Assembly (NCBI GenBank): GCA_002794775.1
Contig: NBAY01000049.1
Coordinates: forward strand, 248,001 to 312,000
DNA from: Porodaedalea pini
Taxonomy: Eukaryota; Basidiomycota; Agaricomycetes; Hymenochaetales; Hymenochaetaceae
Reading direction: 5' to 3'
Length of the DNA stretch: 64,000 bases
Below, piece by piece: positions 22,641 to 34,395 of this stretch. Position numbers and translations under genes: made by a program. Position 1 is the first letter of the stretch. Each line of letters starts with the position of its first letter. The notes under the pieces are model-generated. The model saw only the letters and a program-made list of their open reading frames with translations, had not been told where the DNA came from and searched no databases.

Positions 22641-22959
22641 GTTGCTTTATTCCAAACCTCAGGAAGCTCTATAAAATAGATATTAGTACTTTATATGACT
22701 ACAATAAATGTAATCAGGTGCTAGATCTCGGAGTTAGAGGAAAGTTCTGAAGGGGCAGAGGAAATACATGCAAAACTGCTCTGTGTTTCTTGGATTTGTG
22801 TCGAGTTTCACAAAACATGAACTGTATCACCTCTCATTTCACTCCCAATTCCGAACTTTTTCCTCACCCACAAAACTAAGGACTGGATATCTTTCTTGCA
22901 GCATACTTAAATACAAATAACTAATTTTGTTGAGCTTCTCATACTGTGAACCAACTAAA
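22641..22959. other. Unique 319-base centre of the foldback element
   Basis: The only part that is not self-complementary: pairing stops at 22640 (CATGTT) and resumes at 22960 (AACATG). It is AT-rich and no gene is seen. Confidence 0.85.
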
Positions 22960-23804
22960 AACATGAATATATGCTTTCTCTGAACTTCTAAAAACCATGC
23001 TTTTCGATGTTTTTCAATTCACCCAGCTCCAACCACTGAGGCTGGAAACTTGTAAACTTACAGAAACATAGACATATCCATTCTGGATATGCTTAATATT
23101 TTATGTGCCATCAAAGTAGAAAGTGGGAACAGGATATACAAAACACTCAGATTCAGAAGATCTCATGAAACCACCTCCTTCTCTATTATGAAGTCAGTTC
23201 ATGTCTGATTGGCTTGAAACCTTGCATGCATACACAATGTATCACTTACTTCATGATAGAATAGGTGCCAGGCCTTTCAGGGTATATTGTACTTTTGTGT
23301 ATGCTTCTGGAGGCCTGGTGCTGCATGTCAAGATTACTGTTGTATTTATTACTCCATAAAAAAACGCGTTTGACGCGTAATTATTGGCTATGATAGAGAT
23401 ACATACATAATAAAACTATTCCGTATTTTTTTGTATTTTTAAACGCGTCCGTAGAATTTGTTTGAGGCCAACAGCTGAGACTTTCGAGATTTCCGAAAGA
23501 ATCGGAATGCTTTGATTGCTTGTTTGAGACGCGGCGATCGGCCAAATTAGGCAACACAACCAACGCGTCGTCGTTGTTCGTGTCGTTTCGTCTTCACCAT
23601 CGACGACGAGCACGGCTGTCCCACCGGCCACACACTCAAGGTAAGCAAAAAAAATAATCATAAAAACTATTTGAATATACTAATAATTACTTTTCATCAT
23701 TTTTTTTGCTTGCCTGAAGGGACAGAACACGACGAGCTCCTCAAGACACCATCGGCCATGAAGTGTCGACATCGCTGACCTGGCGATGGGCCAGCAAAAG
23801 ACGA

Positions 23805-24903
23805 TCAACATCGAAGGACCTTGATGATCGCGTTGTGCGGGTTAAACTCAAGCGTCTTCTTCGACGCCATGTACGATGACATTGACGAGTCGCGAAGCGC
23901 CTGCGCCTTCATGATGCGCTCCATATTTGCGGACCAGCCGAACTGGCCGGTGACAAGCACACATGGTGAGTCGGTGACGCGGTTCGAGATGACGACCTTC
24001 TCGACCTTGTCGCCGAGCGCATCCTTGACGACCTTGCAGAGCTCCTCGAACTGCGAGGCCTCACTCTCGCGCTCCTTCTTCTCCTCTTCGGTCTCCTCGA
24101 GCTCCAGACCCTCCTTCGACACGCACACGAGCTTGTGACCGTCGAACTCCTTGAGCTGAGTGACGGCGTACTCGTCGATCGGGTCAACAAGCAGGAGTAC
24201 CTCGAAGCCCTTCTTCTTGAGAGCCTCAAGGAAGGGAGAGTCCTTGACGGCATTGAGCGACTCGCCAGTGAGGTAGTAGATGGACTTCTGAATCTCAGGC
24301 ATCCGCGTGATGTAGTCTGCGGTAAGCTGTCAGTAACCAAATAATGGAACAGTGCCGCCGCTTGAACACGTACCCTTTTTCAGCGAGACCTGCTCCTCAG
24401 TCGACTTCGTCGAGTAGAAGCGGAGGAACTCGGCGAGCTTGCTGCGGTTCTGCGCATCCTCGTGGATACCAAGCTTGAGGCTCTTGCCGAACGCCTCGTA
24501 GAACTTCTTGAAATTGTCCTTGTCCTCCGAGATCTCCTGGATGAGGTCGAGGCACTTCTTCACGATGTTCTTGCGGATGACCTTGAGAATCTTGTTCTGC
24601 TGGAGCGTCTCACGCGAGATGTTGAGCGGGAGATCTTCAGAGTCGACGATACCCTTGACGAAGTTAAGGTACTCGGGGATGAGATCCTCGCAGTCGTCCA
24701 TAATGAAGACGGGGCGGACGTAGAGCTTAATGTTGTTACGCTTCTTCTTGGACTCGAAGAGGTCGAACGGTGCGCTAAAAGAGACGTCAGAAACAGGTTC
24801 ATAGCAAGGCCAGCAAGGAGACTCACCGCTTCGGAATGTAGAGAATAGCCTTGAATTCGAGCTGACCTTCTACCGAGAAGTGCTTCATAGCGAGGTGGTC
24901 GTT
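23805..24903 (-). pseudogene. Hsp90 gene fragment (right arm)
   Basis: Exact mirror of 20697-21795, with the same two introns (24317-24373 and 24775-24826) and the same truncations at both ends. The encoded peptides are identical to those of the left arm. Confidence 0.93.
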
Positions 24904-24917
24904 ACCGCATTTTCCAC

Positions 24918-25215
24918 GGCAAGAAGATGTCCCAGGTGTCCCCAGCGACTTGCTCGGTGATGAGTTCAAGGGCCACGTCTTCCGCGTCTCTGGCGGAAAC
25001 GACGAGCAGGACTTCCCGATGAAGCAGGGTGTACTCATTCCTAACTGCTCGCCTTCTCCTTTCTGCTGGTCACTCTTGCTACCGTCTCTGCCGCACTGGT
25101 GAGAAAGTGCAAGCCGGCCCGTGGCTGCATCATCGGTCGCAACGTCGCTGTCCTCTCTCTCGTCATTGTCAGGCAGGGAGGGACTGGCGACATCTACCGA
25201 AACCGTCGAGCGGTT
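24918..25215 (+). pseudogene. Ribosomal protein S6 (eS6) gene fragment (right arm)
   Basis: eS6 is a small-subunit ribosomal protein. Family landmarks are readable: [19 protein letters not shown], then [24 protein letters not shown] with CRTGE, and [20 protein letters not shown]. These correspond to roughly residues 35-135 of a 230-residue protein. They fall in more than one frame, with a frameshift after IPN and another near CRTGE, so this is a decayed fragment without start or stop. It was joined head to head to the Hsp90 fragment by capture; the two are not neighbours in a normal transcription unit. Confidence 0.78.
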
Positions 25216-25492
25216 CAACTTCCCTCGCCCTGTTCACCTGGGACGCATTCCTCACCTCTTCCTTCTGCCCCCGCCAATGTTCCACACGCCTCAACATCGA
25301 CGTCAGCCGTTTTCTCATCTGCCTTTCTCACTGCGCACTTCGGCGAACGCGACGCAACCGTTGTGTCCGAGAAGGATCTCGTTCCAATCAAAACATTCGT
25401 AGCGACCTCTTCTCACGCATCAACTCCACCTGTCCTTTGATGCTCACAGACGCTCGTCAACGCCTAGAGCCAGAGAGCCCGCCGCAGCGAAT

Positions 25493-26615
25493 ATGGCCAC
25501 CGTCCACGCCCCGCGCCATCCCCACCCCCATCCGCATCAGCATTCGATATCATCATCGAGTGCCAGCTCGAACCACTCGCCCTTCCGGCGCGTGCACCGC
25601 GCGACGTACGCCCCGCCTCCACCTGCGAAATCGTCTTCTGCGTCCGCCGCTGCCGCAGCATCTACCTCGAGTTCTGTAAGCGTCCCCCCTCTTTCCCCCC
25701 GATCTCTGATAATTGAGTGATGAGCGGCTGTTGATCGGTGTCTTTTTCTCTATCGCGTTTTTTTTCCTCCGACCGCGCCGAAAACGTTCGACAAAAAACA
25801 GTCATCGGCAGTCCCGCGCGCACACCACTCGCACCACCCCGCGCCGGCAGCACCCCCACCGGCAGTCGCCACTTACTACGGGCACGAAGACACCAGCAAG
25901 CTCTGTGCGCGCTTCGTCAGCCATACCTTCAACTGCCCCGAGATCCTTCCTCCGTCGTCCTCCACCTCTTCCACATCGTCCTCGACCGCAGTCGTCTTGC
26001 GTGCCCCCCGCTACCGCAATGGCAGGATCAAGAGGGGCACCAGTGATACCGAATACGCTTGCGCACTTCGTCGCATACGCGTTGCATCGCACTCGCCTCG
26101 CCGTTCACGCACGAGACGTAGCGTCCTGCAGTCGGCGCTCTGCTACATCGGGGCGGTGCGGGGGAAGGTGACGGGTCGAGCCGGAGTTGGATAAGAGGGA
26201 AGGCGAGGTGTCTCTCTCGTCAAAGGCGAATACCTCTTCGGACACGTCCAACCCCTGCGGTTTTCTGACAGAGCTGACGTCAATGGACCCCTCCGACAGA
26301 TCGCGCGTGCCGACAGTCTACCAGATGGATGCTTCGCTTCCATCCACTCAGCAGATGCAGACTCAAAGGCAGTCTAATGACAAGCGTCGTAAGATCCTTG
26401 CAAAACCGCTCACACCGCTGTCACCTCTGTCATTGCCACTTCTTCGCCCGCGGCGCACTTTCGTCGCCGCACTCACTCTCGTATCGAAATCATTACAGGA
26501 TCGATGCTATTCAAATCGAACATGGGTGAATCTCTCCGGTCCCATCACATGTGGTTGGACGCCGCGAACGCGCACTGGGCGATGCCCTAGGACCGCGTCT
26601 CTGGGTCGGCAAGAG
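25493..26615 (+). pseudogene. Pcl/Pho85-type cyclin gene fragment (right arm)
   Basis: An N-terminal exon starts at ATG 25493 (MATVHAPRHPHPHPHQHS, Ser/Ala-rich) and has a good donor at 25677 (GTAAGC). The next part contains YYGHEDTSKLCARFVSH and LAHFVAYALHRTRL. After degenerate sequence it continues with TFVAALTLVSK...QDRCYSNRTWVNLSG, the cyclin-box pattern of fungal Pcl-type cyclins, which activate Pho85-like kinases. Frames shift several times (near 25980-26060 and 26150) and stops appear, so it is a pseudogene. The assignment rests on remembered family pattern (HRT, ASL/SK, CYSN). A more distant cyclin group is possible. Confidence 0.55.
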
Positions 26616-26879
26616 TACTACGCCGCCGCAGGAAGAGCAGTCACGCGGCATGCAACACATGAAAAGCTAGGGTGCAAGCGCATTTGGATCGTCTCCGGTT
26701 TCTGCAGTGCACAACGTGATGCACTTCCCGAGTCCACCCTTGTCAGATGCAGGCGCAAGCCCGGAGTTTGGTCATGTGAGGACGAAGGCAGGCATGGCAA
26801 ACAGGGCACTTAGATGTGCTGCGACGCTGCCAGATGATGCGGCCGTGCATCTATCCCAGAGCGTCACATCAACATCACC

Positions 26880-27967
26880 ATCACCATGCAGAAGAACCAG
26901 GTCCAGACTGTGAGGAAGACACGCTACTTTTGCTCTAGCTGCGTCTCATTGAGCCGGCTTTCAAGTGGGAAGTGCTGCCTAACCTTATTGCGCACGACCC
27001 TTACTTCAGCGGCTGGAACCAGACGATCTTCGGCAATGCCTCTGATTGGAAGGCCATGGACCCTGTCCCGTATTTCATGGATGGTGCCAGTGGTATGCTT
27101 GATGCCTGCCGTCAAGTCAAAGAGTGCATAAGGCCTTTGCGTATGTCTACCGCATGACGAACGATTCATTGTGAGTTGACCGTACCTGGCTAGAGCTCCA
27201 GGTTTGGCTCATTATATAATTTGCATCCTCGTACATGCTGATATGTTGTACTTGCAGAATGCTGCTGGCAATGGCTCGACCTCATGGGATCCCGCTGTTG
27301 ACAGGTGGAGTCCTGCTCATTTTCTTGACACTGCTGAAATGTCCGCCGCTTTTGGTATTGCTTACAACTAGCTTTACGACATGTGGGCTGATGACAAGAA
27401 GGAGATGATCTGGTCCACTTTGAACCAGTATGGTCTGTCCCTTGGCATTGCTGCTCTGGCACAGGGCACGAATGGCTGGTGGTCAGATGCTGATATTAAG
27501 GGTAACTGGAACTGTGTTTGCAATGGTGGTCTCACTTTGGCATCTCTCACCATCCTTAGTGATGACATGACTGGAAACACAGTGCAGCTTCTTCCTCTTA
27601 CTGTTGCGAATGCGAAGGAGAACTGCTTTGCTGTCTCAGATGATGGTTTGTGGGTGGAGACAGCAAACTAAAAAACTATTGGTACTTCGGAATGACTGGC
27701 TAGTCTGAGATGACCTCTTCGCTTGTGTCAGCAACTGGTTCGGAGTTCGGCATGTTCAGTAACAACCCAAACTTGAACCTCAGTGGTTTTTTGCACATGT
27801 ATATTCAGGGTGTGACTTTGCTTTTCAACTACAGTGACCATGGCCCCAACAAGTACACTGCTACCATGAACTCGCTCATTTTCCTGGCGGATCAGTCCAA
27901 CTCCCCAAGCTATGCTCTGTACCAACATGATCAGTATGATGCTGCTGACCCTTGGAGCATGTTCTAG
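26880..27967 (+). pseudogene. Heparinase II/III-like (polysaccharide lyase type) gene fragment (right arm)
   Basis: Recognisable blocks are IAHDPYFSGWNQTIFGNAS, DRWSPAHFLDTAEMSAAFG, GNWNCVCNGGLTLASLTI, ETAN, and FNYSDHGPNKYTATMNS with DAADPWSMF. These match a secreted Agaricomycete family usually annotated heparinase II/III-like, whose alpha/alpha barrel cleaves acidic polysaccharides. A likely intron runs from 27171 to 27257 (GTGAGT...TTGCAG). Defects: TAG near 27369 where Trp is expected (YN-stop-LYDMW), a small duplication and frameshift after ETAN near 27665, TAG near 27701, and loss of both gene ends. The family name is from memory and should be tested. Confidence 0.58.
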
Positions 27968-28269
27968 TATGGTCATTGTAGCTCACCAACATGCAGTGCT
28001 CAGTGCACAGCAAACATTACTTTCTTTTGCTTTCACATCAAACAACATTGTCATCTGACCTGCAGTGGCTTGCAGTGGCTTGCAGTGTATTGATTGGTCT
28101 TCAGAGCAAGGCAGCTAAGATTCAGAGCCTATAGTAAAATGATTGAGAAATTCTCCATAGAATATTCAAGACTTCTATTCTAGACCCATTTGATTTTCAT
28201 GACATAACAGTTTTTACTTCTCAAAAAAAGAAAAAAAAATCTTAGGCAGAAATTAAAAAAGATAATAAG

Positions 28270-28944
28270 TAGCTAGGCACACCCAACTGGGTATTCCCAA
28301 ATAGTTGGGAGTGCCCAACTGGGCGTACCCAGATGGTTGGGAGTGCCCAACTGGGCGTACCCAGATGGTTGGGAGTGCCCAACTGGGCGTACCCAGATGG
28401 TTGGGAGTGCCCAACTGGGCGTACCCAGATGGTTGGGAGTGCCCAACTGGGCGTACCCAGATGGTTGGGAGTGCCCAACTGGGCGTACCCAGATGGTTGG
28501 GAGTGCCCAACTGGGCGTACCCAGATGGTTGGGAGTGCCCAACTGGGCGTACCCAGATGGTTGGGAGTGCCCAACTGGGCGTACCCAGATGGTTGGGAGT
28601 GCCCAACTGGGCATACCCAAATAATTGGGAGTGCCCAACTGGGCGTACCCAGATGGTTGGGAGTGCCCAACTGGGCATACCCAGATGGTTGGGAGTGCCC
28701 AACTGGGCATACCCAGATGGTTGGGAGTGCCCAACTGGGCATACCCAAATAATTAGGAGTGCCCAACTGGGCGTACCCAAATAATTGGGAGTGCCCAACT
28801 GGGCATACCCAAATAATTGGGAGTGCCCAACTGGGCGTGCCCAAATAATTAGGAGTGCCCAACTGGGCGTACCTAAATAATTGGAAGTGCCCAACTGGGC
28901 ATACCCAAATAATTGGAAGTGCCCAACTGGGCATACCCAATGTA
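28270..28944. repeat. 32-bp minisatellite, right arm (about 21 units)
   Basis: Same array as 16692-17330 in reverse complement, with one additional 32-base unit. This copy-number change accounts for the whole length difference between the arms. Confidence 0.93.
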
Positions 28945-30068
28945 TCTGGGAATACCTAGCTAGACACTCTCAAATGTTTTAGGCACATCCAACTGGACAC
29001 CTCCAAATCTTTGTATATACCTAAGACATCTAGGCTCTCTCAGTCAGGCTCTCCTTTTCATCTCAGTAGTATCTAATCTTATTTCTCTTTGCAGTAATAA
29101 ATTGATCCTATATAGAAGGCACCTAGATAGTGCCAACACTTGAGCCCACAAGACAGACAGGACAAAACAATATTTGTTGCTGTCAGAGAGACTGAGGCAA
29201 CAAAGGCATCAGAAAGGGTTCAAATAGGAAGGATTATATAATATGAACTATACAGTACCAGTCTGAAAGGAATCTGTTGAGAATTACTCTCAGAATGCAT
29301 AAATCTTTAGTATATGTCTGCCAAAGGATCACTTGACTCAGTGCAAGTGCATATGAGCTTTGAATGAGTTCATATTAGCTTTGGATGGGTTGGGGAGTGA
29401 AGGGAATATGAAAAGAATATAAATAGAATATAATGTGCTATGCTCCAAATGTCCAGAGGCTATGCTGCCACCAAGTTTCAGGCTCAGACTCAGTGCAGTC
29501 ATGGTATGGATGTATGGTGGCCTTCTGGAGTTTGTACATCTTGGAATATCAGCAGCTCAGTACCTCAGAGTCATGACATGATGTCCAGCCAGTTGATGTT
29601 AAGTCAGATGTGGTAAAAATGCTCTGGTGGGCTTACAGAAGCTGCTCAATTTGAGAATGAATGTAGAGCTCAAGAATCAACCATGAGGTTCTAGCTTGAT
29701 TGTTATGACCTAAGGGAGAAGAAAGTTTTAGCAATAGAATTGAGATTTGAACTTTGAAGTAGAATGAAGTCCCAAATAAAATAAATAAAATTTGAGCTTG
29801 ATTGAGGTCAAGATACATTCAAAACTGAGCTCAAAGCTTAATCAAACAACTTGCTATTTGCACTTGACAATGGGTATTCTGCAATAGCAAGCTCAGATGT
29901 CAATATAATTGACTTTCATACTTTATAATGTCTACAAGCTATATACAGAGCTTAAAATAGCAGATGCACATTCAGCATGCAACCTATATTTATATATGCA
30001 TCTATGAAGCCATTAGAAGTATACAGCTGAAGAAGAAAATAAAAAAATAAAAGGGGAGGGAGGGATGA

Positions 30069-30341
30069 TTTTCTGGGTGTGCCCAAAAGTCCCCCAGACA
30101 GTCAGTGACAGTGACATATCTGGGTACACCCAGGGCATGCCCACCTGGGTACACCCAAAAAATTGGGCATGCCCATATGGGCACACCCAGAAAATTGGGC
30201 ATGCCCACCTAGGAACATTGGGGAGGCCCAGTTGGGAGTGCCCTAGAAACTGGGTAGGCCCAATTTTCCCACAGTAATTACAATTGGGTATACCTAGCTT
30301 ACACCCACTGGGTGCACCCAGGAAATTGGGTACACCCAAAC
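30069..30341. repeat. Degenerate GGGC-type repeat block, right arm
   Basis: Mirror of 15291-15563. Confidence 0.65.
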
Positions 30342-30415
30342 CTGACCCCTAATAGGCTAATTATCTGTGTGTAAGAATTAGCCTAATAGGTCTACTTTTA
30401 GGGGTAGCCTGAAGT

Positions 30416-32160
30416 GACGCAGTCAAGCATTCTGTCAAGAGAGATTGCTGGAAGGATTGAATACCTGGAGGAAGTTTGACATATGACACCCTGAGGTATG
30501 ACGGGACTATGCGTACCTCTTTCCCCTGGCGAAAAACTGTTTGCAGCTGGCTTGATGCCCATGTAAAGCTCATGCTTTTTTTCTCAAGAAAGTGCGATGG
30601 TCGCAAGCACTTTCATCAATGAACATGAGCTGTTCAGCTTCGTATTTCTCGCCGATTTTGAGACAATATTGTATTCGCGCAGTCTTGCTGCGTTCGTGTG
30701 CCTTCTTTGAAATCTTCAACCAGGTTGGATTTGGGCTCAACTAGTCGAAAACGAAAGACCATACCCTTTTCATAGTGAATCCAGCCCGTTCCAACGTCCT
30801 CCATATCATAGAGTCTGAAACGTATTTACCAGAAGACACGCCGAGCTTCTGCCTCAGCTTGTCAAGGAATAGGTCCCTGTGTTGATCGACTGAACTGAGG
30901 AGATACTGGTGGCAAATGGAATCCTGATGAGCAATGTCCATCAGCACTGGCACACTACACCTCACCTGTACATCCAGATAGTCCAACAGCCTTGGCCAGC
31001 CAGTCCTCTTTCCATCTCTCTCGACACCCCCAGTAGCCTCCCAGTCTTTTATGATCTGATAGATTGTTCAATGATTGACATCCGTCAATGCAGAAAGATG
31101 GTCCATGGTGAACTCATCGGATTGGTGCAGCTTGAAGAGAATGGATCGCGCATCGTTCGAGAAAGCCTTGCCACGCATCATCATGGTGGGAGAGAAGGGT
31201 GTTTTCGTGGTGAATGTGTTCACGTGCCAACCCCTAATCCGCATATACCGCTGACCATTGTAGCACGCCAACCTCTCTTCAGCAAAGCCATCTGCTCTTC
31301 TGTCTAGACTGTGGGTGACAATGGTTATGCCTTGCTCTTGATCAAGAAGAGGCTGCCAGCCATTGCTGTTCTGGATCTGAAAGGACATCTTCGAGTCTGT
31401 TTGCATGAACATACACTTGTGTATCTACTAGTGGTCCTGCATGGCAGATACGCTCACCTGGTATGCTGGTGAGATATCTGTAGCCATCTCTTCTTGAGAT
31501 GGAGTAGTACTTATGAAGCAACACGTTGTTTCCAACTTCTATACTTCAGATGTGCAGGCGGCACATGGTGCTACGGCATGCAGGTCAAAAATAAATTACC
31601 ACTACAGTGTCAAATCAAGGCGGAGGGGCCCCCAAATAACCCAGGCTGTAGTAGATAGGATTGTCTATGTAGTGCAAGAAGTTTTGTATTTTTACCTGTC
31701 AAATTGGCAGAGCTGTATGAAATGGACTGTCCAAACCCGGGTGAGAGCAGGTATCTGAAGAACAGAAACATCCCCATTACACCACGAATAGTGCACAGAA
31801 TGACACCAAACTTATGCATGGGATTGCCATACATGTAAACCTAATTTACAGGTGGAGAAAAAAAAATTATGGGATGAGAGGAAAGGGGTATTAGTTTTGC
31901 ATTAGTGAGGGTGAGGTGTTGAAACAGGGCTGGTCGACATTGTTTGACTTATTTTGACAAAAATATTCATCTAACCTCGGATATTTTTACAGATTCGGAT
32001 TTGGATGAGCAAGTACTTTTTTTTGAGTGCTTAATGAACATGTATTGTGAGGAATTGACACAGTAAATTGTCATTTACTCGAATTTCGGCAGTTATGCCA
32101 CAAGATGTGTCAAAACCACATGAATTTGATGTGTGACAATACTTCTGAAAAGGGCAGTAA
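30416..32160 (-). mobile_element. Tc1/IS630-like transposon copy 2, 5' part with broken transposase
   Basis: Reverse-oriented match to about 2043-3790. It holds the N-terminal HTH regions and the first catalytic Asp block. It has the same two nonsense codons as copy 1 (TGA at the VNH position near 31070 and in the AWA motif near 30571), so both copies derive from an already dead parent. The first nine bases (30416-30424, GACGCAGTC) are the right target duplication of the foldback element. Similarity with copy 1 stops at 32160. Confidence 0.85.
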
Positions 32161-32261
32161 TCAGAGTGTAAATATATACCTAATATAGAAATTTGTGGCA
32201 ATGTGATTGTCAGAAGTTTTGCAAGCATGCATAGAAATGCTAGAAATTCTGCCAGTGGTTC

Positions 32262-33345
32262 TGTTTGGCAGAGACTTGGGTAGTTCTCAAGTCAGGCAGC
32301 CTCGGCTGACGTTGATGCTGGAAATGCACTATAACTTGAGTGGGGACTCAGGATGCATCTTACTCAGGTCTAAGTTGTCACAGAGGTAAGAGGATTAATA
32401 CAATATATGCTACTACAGGAGGGGGGCATGGTCTCACCTAAGTCATCGCAGAGGTAAGAGGAAAAGCAGAACAAGTGTTCATGCAATTCCTGCTTTCCTT
32501 TTAAATGCAGGGCTTGTGAGACTGGATTATCTAAGTACTATATAGTTTACATAAATAGGAATGGAACAAATGAAGGTCACGTCAGATGGAGTGAGCATGG
32601 GAAGGATCAGGAAAGATGGTTAGATATAATGAAAAGGGACGGATTAAATAAAAGAAATGATAAAAGGGAAAATAGAATAAAGGGGAAAAGTTCAAGTCCT
32701 GACATTACCCCCCCTCAAGGTTGGGTGTCCCAACCAACCATGATCATGGTCGTTGGGCTCGGTGTCAATGAATATCAGATGTAGGCATTGACAGGGGATG
32801 TTGAGTTTGCAGGGGGCACCAGGGTGTTTTTGATAGAACTCAGTGTTTGCCTCTTTAGTGTGCTCACTGAAGTCCATTTCTGGCTGCCAGGTCGGTTCAT
32901 TGTATCCGACCCACTTGACAAGGTACTGTAGTTTCCTCTGATGCAAATGTGAGTCTAGGATCTCCTTGACCTCGTATTCCTCCTTGTTGTCAACAATCTC
33001 CAGCAGTGGCGGTGGCAGTTTCTCCTGGCTTTCAAAAGATGGTTCAATGGATGGTTTTAGCAAGGCTTCGTTGAAGATGGGGTGGACCTTTTTCCAGCAC
33101 TTTGGGAGCTTGAGCTTGTATGCACTTGCTCCCACCTTGTCAATGACTTCAAAGGGACTATACCATTTGTCAGCAAGTTTCTTCATCAGTGAGTCCATGC
33201 TGATGTTTTGATGGTCGAGGAAGACCTTGTCTCCTACCTTATACTCCACTGATGTACCTGCCAATCAATCATGGAACCACTTCATGTCCTTGGTGGCCTT
33301 GACCAAGTTGTCCTTAGCAATACAATGGGTCTCCTTGATGTGCTT
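32262..33345 (-). mobile_element. Gypsy remnant G: 3' LTR plus integrase C-terminus and chromodomain
   Basis: A diverged LTR (32262-32704, 443 bases, TG...CA) is followed by the polypurine tract. The end of pol (33264-32692, in element sense) has the DKWYSPFEVIDK block and a chromodomain (EEYEVKEILDSHLHQRKLQY), with Arg codons changed to Cys, His and Gln. The 5' part is lost: similarity stops at 33345, near the HIKETH motif, where an unrelated repeat begins. There is no target duplication because one end is missing. Confidence 0.85.
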
Positions 33346-34019
33346 TTGTTAGGGTCAGGTGAATATTCCAATTCTTTAACCACGAAGGTGTTGCCTTCCG
33401 GACTGTATAGTCCTCTGAGTGGTGTATTACCGAGACGACTTTACTTATCTTTGACTGATCCTGTAACCAGCTTCTCCTTTGCTGCCCTTATCAGGTAGAA
33501 CCTGAGGTTGGTATTGAAAGCACTTAGTTACAGCAGATAGAGGAGGTAATGCCCTAGAGGGTCGAGAGACATTCGGTTATGCTGCGATGTTGTCTAGGAG
33601 GCAAACTGCAAGGCTTGGCATAGCCGAGATGCACTAAACCAGACTTGGTTACTGTAGACAAAGAGAGGAACCTTCTAAGCATGGTGTAGCTGAGGGTCTA
33701 CTCAATCAAAGTCAATCCTTATTCAACTTGGGACAAATCCTCAACCCAGTATGGGGCAGACTTGTTATTCAACCAAGGAGGATATTACACAGTGGTAGTT
33801 ATAGATGTAGAGGTAGGGGTAAGAAGATAGCTATGCAGGTAGCTAGAACCAGAATGTAAAAGCAATAGAGAATAGGGATCTGGGGTGCTAACTACTGGGC
33901 CTTATATAGCCTACTGAATTTCTAATTTCTTTATGTTCCATCCAACCAGATGCCCTTCCATCTCCTTCCTATGTTTCAGGTGGCTGCAGCACTTGGCTGC
34001 TGTGGTGGGGATGTGTGCA
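33346..34019. repeat. Unidentified repeat, LTR-like, into which element B inserted
   Basis: Begins TGTTAGGGTCAGGTG and contains CCTTATATAGCC near 33900. No coding sequence is seen. It resumes after element B at 40164. It may be an LTR of a different family; no terminal duplication was found. Confidence 0.3.
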
Positions 34020-34024
34020 CATGT

Positions 34025-34383
34025 TGTCAGAACTCGAACTTTCACCCTTTCTTTATTTCCCCTTTCCCTTTTCCTTTTCTTTTAACCGCTCCTTCTTATT
34101 ATCTTTAATCATCTTTCCAATCACTTCCCACACTCCCTTCACATGACCTTCATTTGTTCCATTCCTGCTCGTTATGTAATGTTAGGTAATATAGTCTCAC
34201 GGTCGTCGCTATATAAGGTCTCAGGAATCGCATGAACTCCTTGTTCTGCTTTTCCTCTTACCTCCGTGATGACCTAGCCTGAGTAAAGCATGTCCCGAGT
34301 CCCCACTCGAGTATAGCACGTCCCAGACGACAGTCAGCAGAGGCCTGCCCAGTCCAAGTCATCTCCCGGACTCCCGCCTAACA
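34025..34383 (+). repeat. 5' LTR of element B
   Basis: TGTCAGAACTCG ... CGCCTAACA. It has a TATATAAGG box and GTTCTGCTTTT about 33 bases downstream of it. Confidence 0.92.
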
Positions 34384-34384
34384 T

Positions 34385-34395
34385 AAAAGCAGAAC
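34385..34395 (+). promoter_or_regulatory. Self-complementary primer-binding site, element B
   Basis: AAAAGCAGAAC, one base after the LTR and complementary to GTTCTGCTTTT in the same LTR. Confidence 0.7.

Larger units (their letters stand above)
15217..30415. mobile_element. Giant foldback (Pack-type) element with 7.4-kb inverted arms
   Basis: A 15,199-base palindrome. The left arm (15217-22640) is the reverse complement of the right arm (22960-30415) around a 319-base unique centre. It is inserted in a Tc1-like transposase gene and flanked by a 9-bp duplication. Each arm, from the tip inward, holds a 43-base hairpin, a degenerate GGGC-type repeat block, AT-rich sequence, a 32-bp minisatellite, and fragments of four host genes (heparinase-like, cyclin, S6, Hsp90). 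No transposase is encoded, so it would be non-autonomous. A 9-bp duplication is what Mutator-like and Drosophila FB elements make, and long arms with about 30-bp tandem subrepeats are also an FB feature. Membership in either group is inference. Confidence 0.85.
22960..30415 (-). repeat. Right arm of foldback element (7456 bases)
   Basis: Reverse complement of the left arm, 32 bases longer because of one additional minisatellite unit. It ends GGGGTAGCCTGAAGT at 30415. Inner part 22960-23804: no gene recognised. Outer part 28941-30068: AT-rich, no gene recognised. Confidence 0.95.

Noticed and set aside
15217..30415. The palindrome as a pure assembly artefact
   Set aside because: Not excluded, but disfavoured: there is a unique 319-base spacer, a one-unit difference between arms, a 9-bp duplication at the tips, and an empty site in the other transposon copy.
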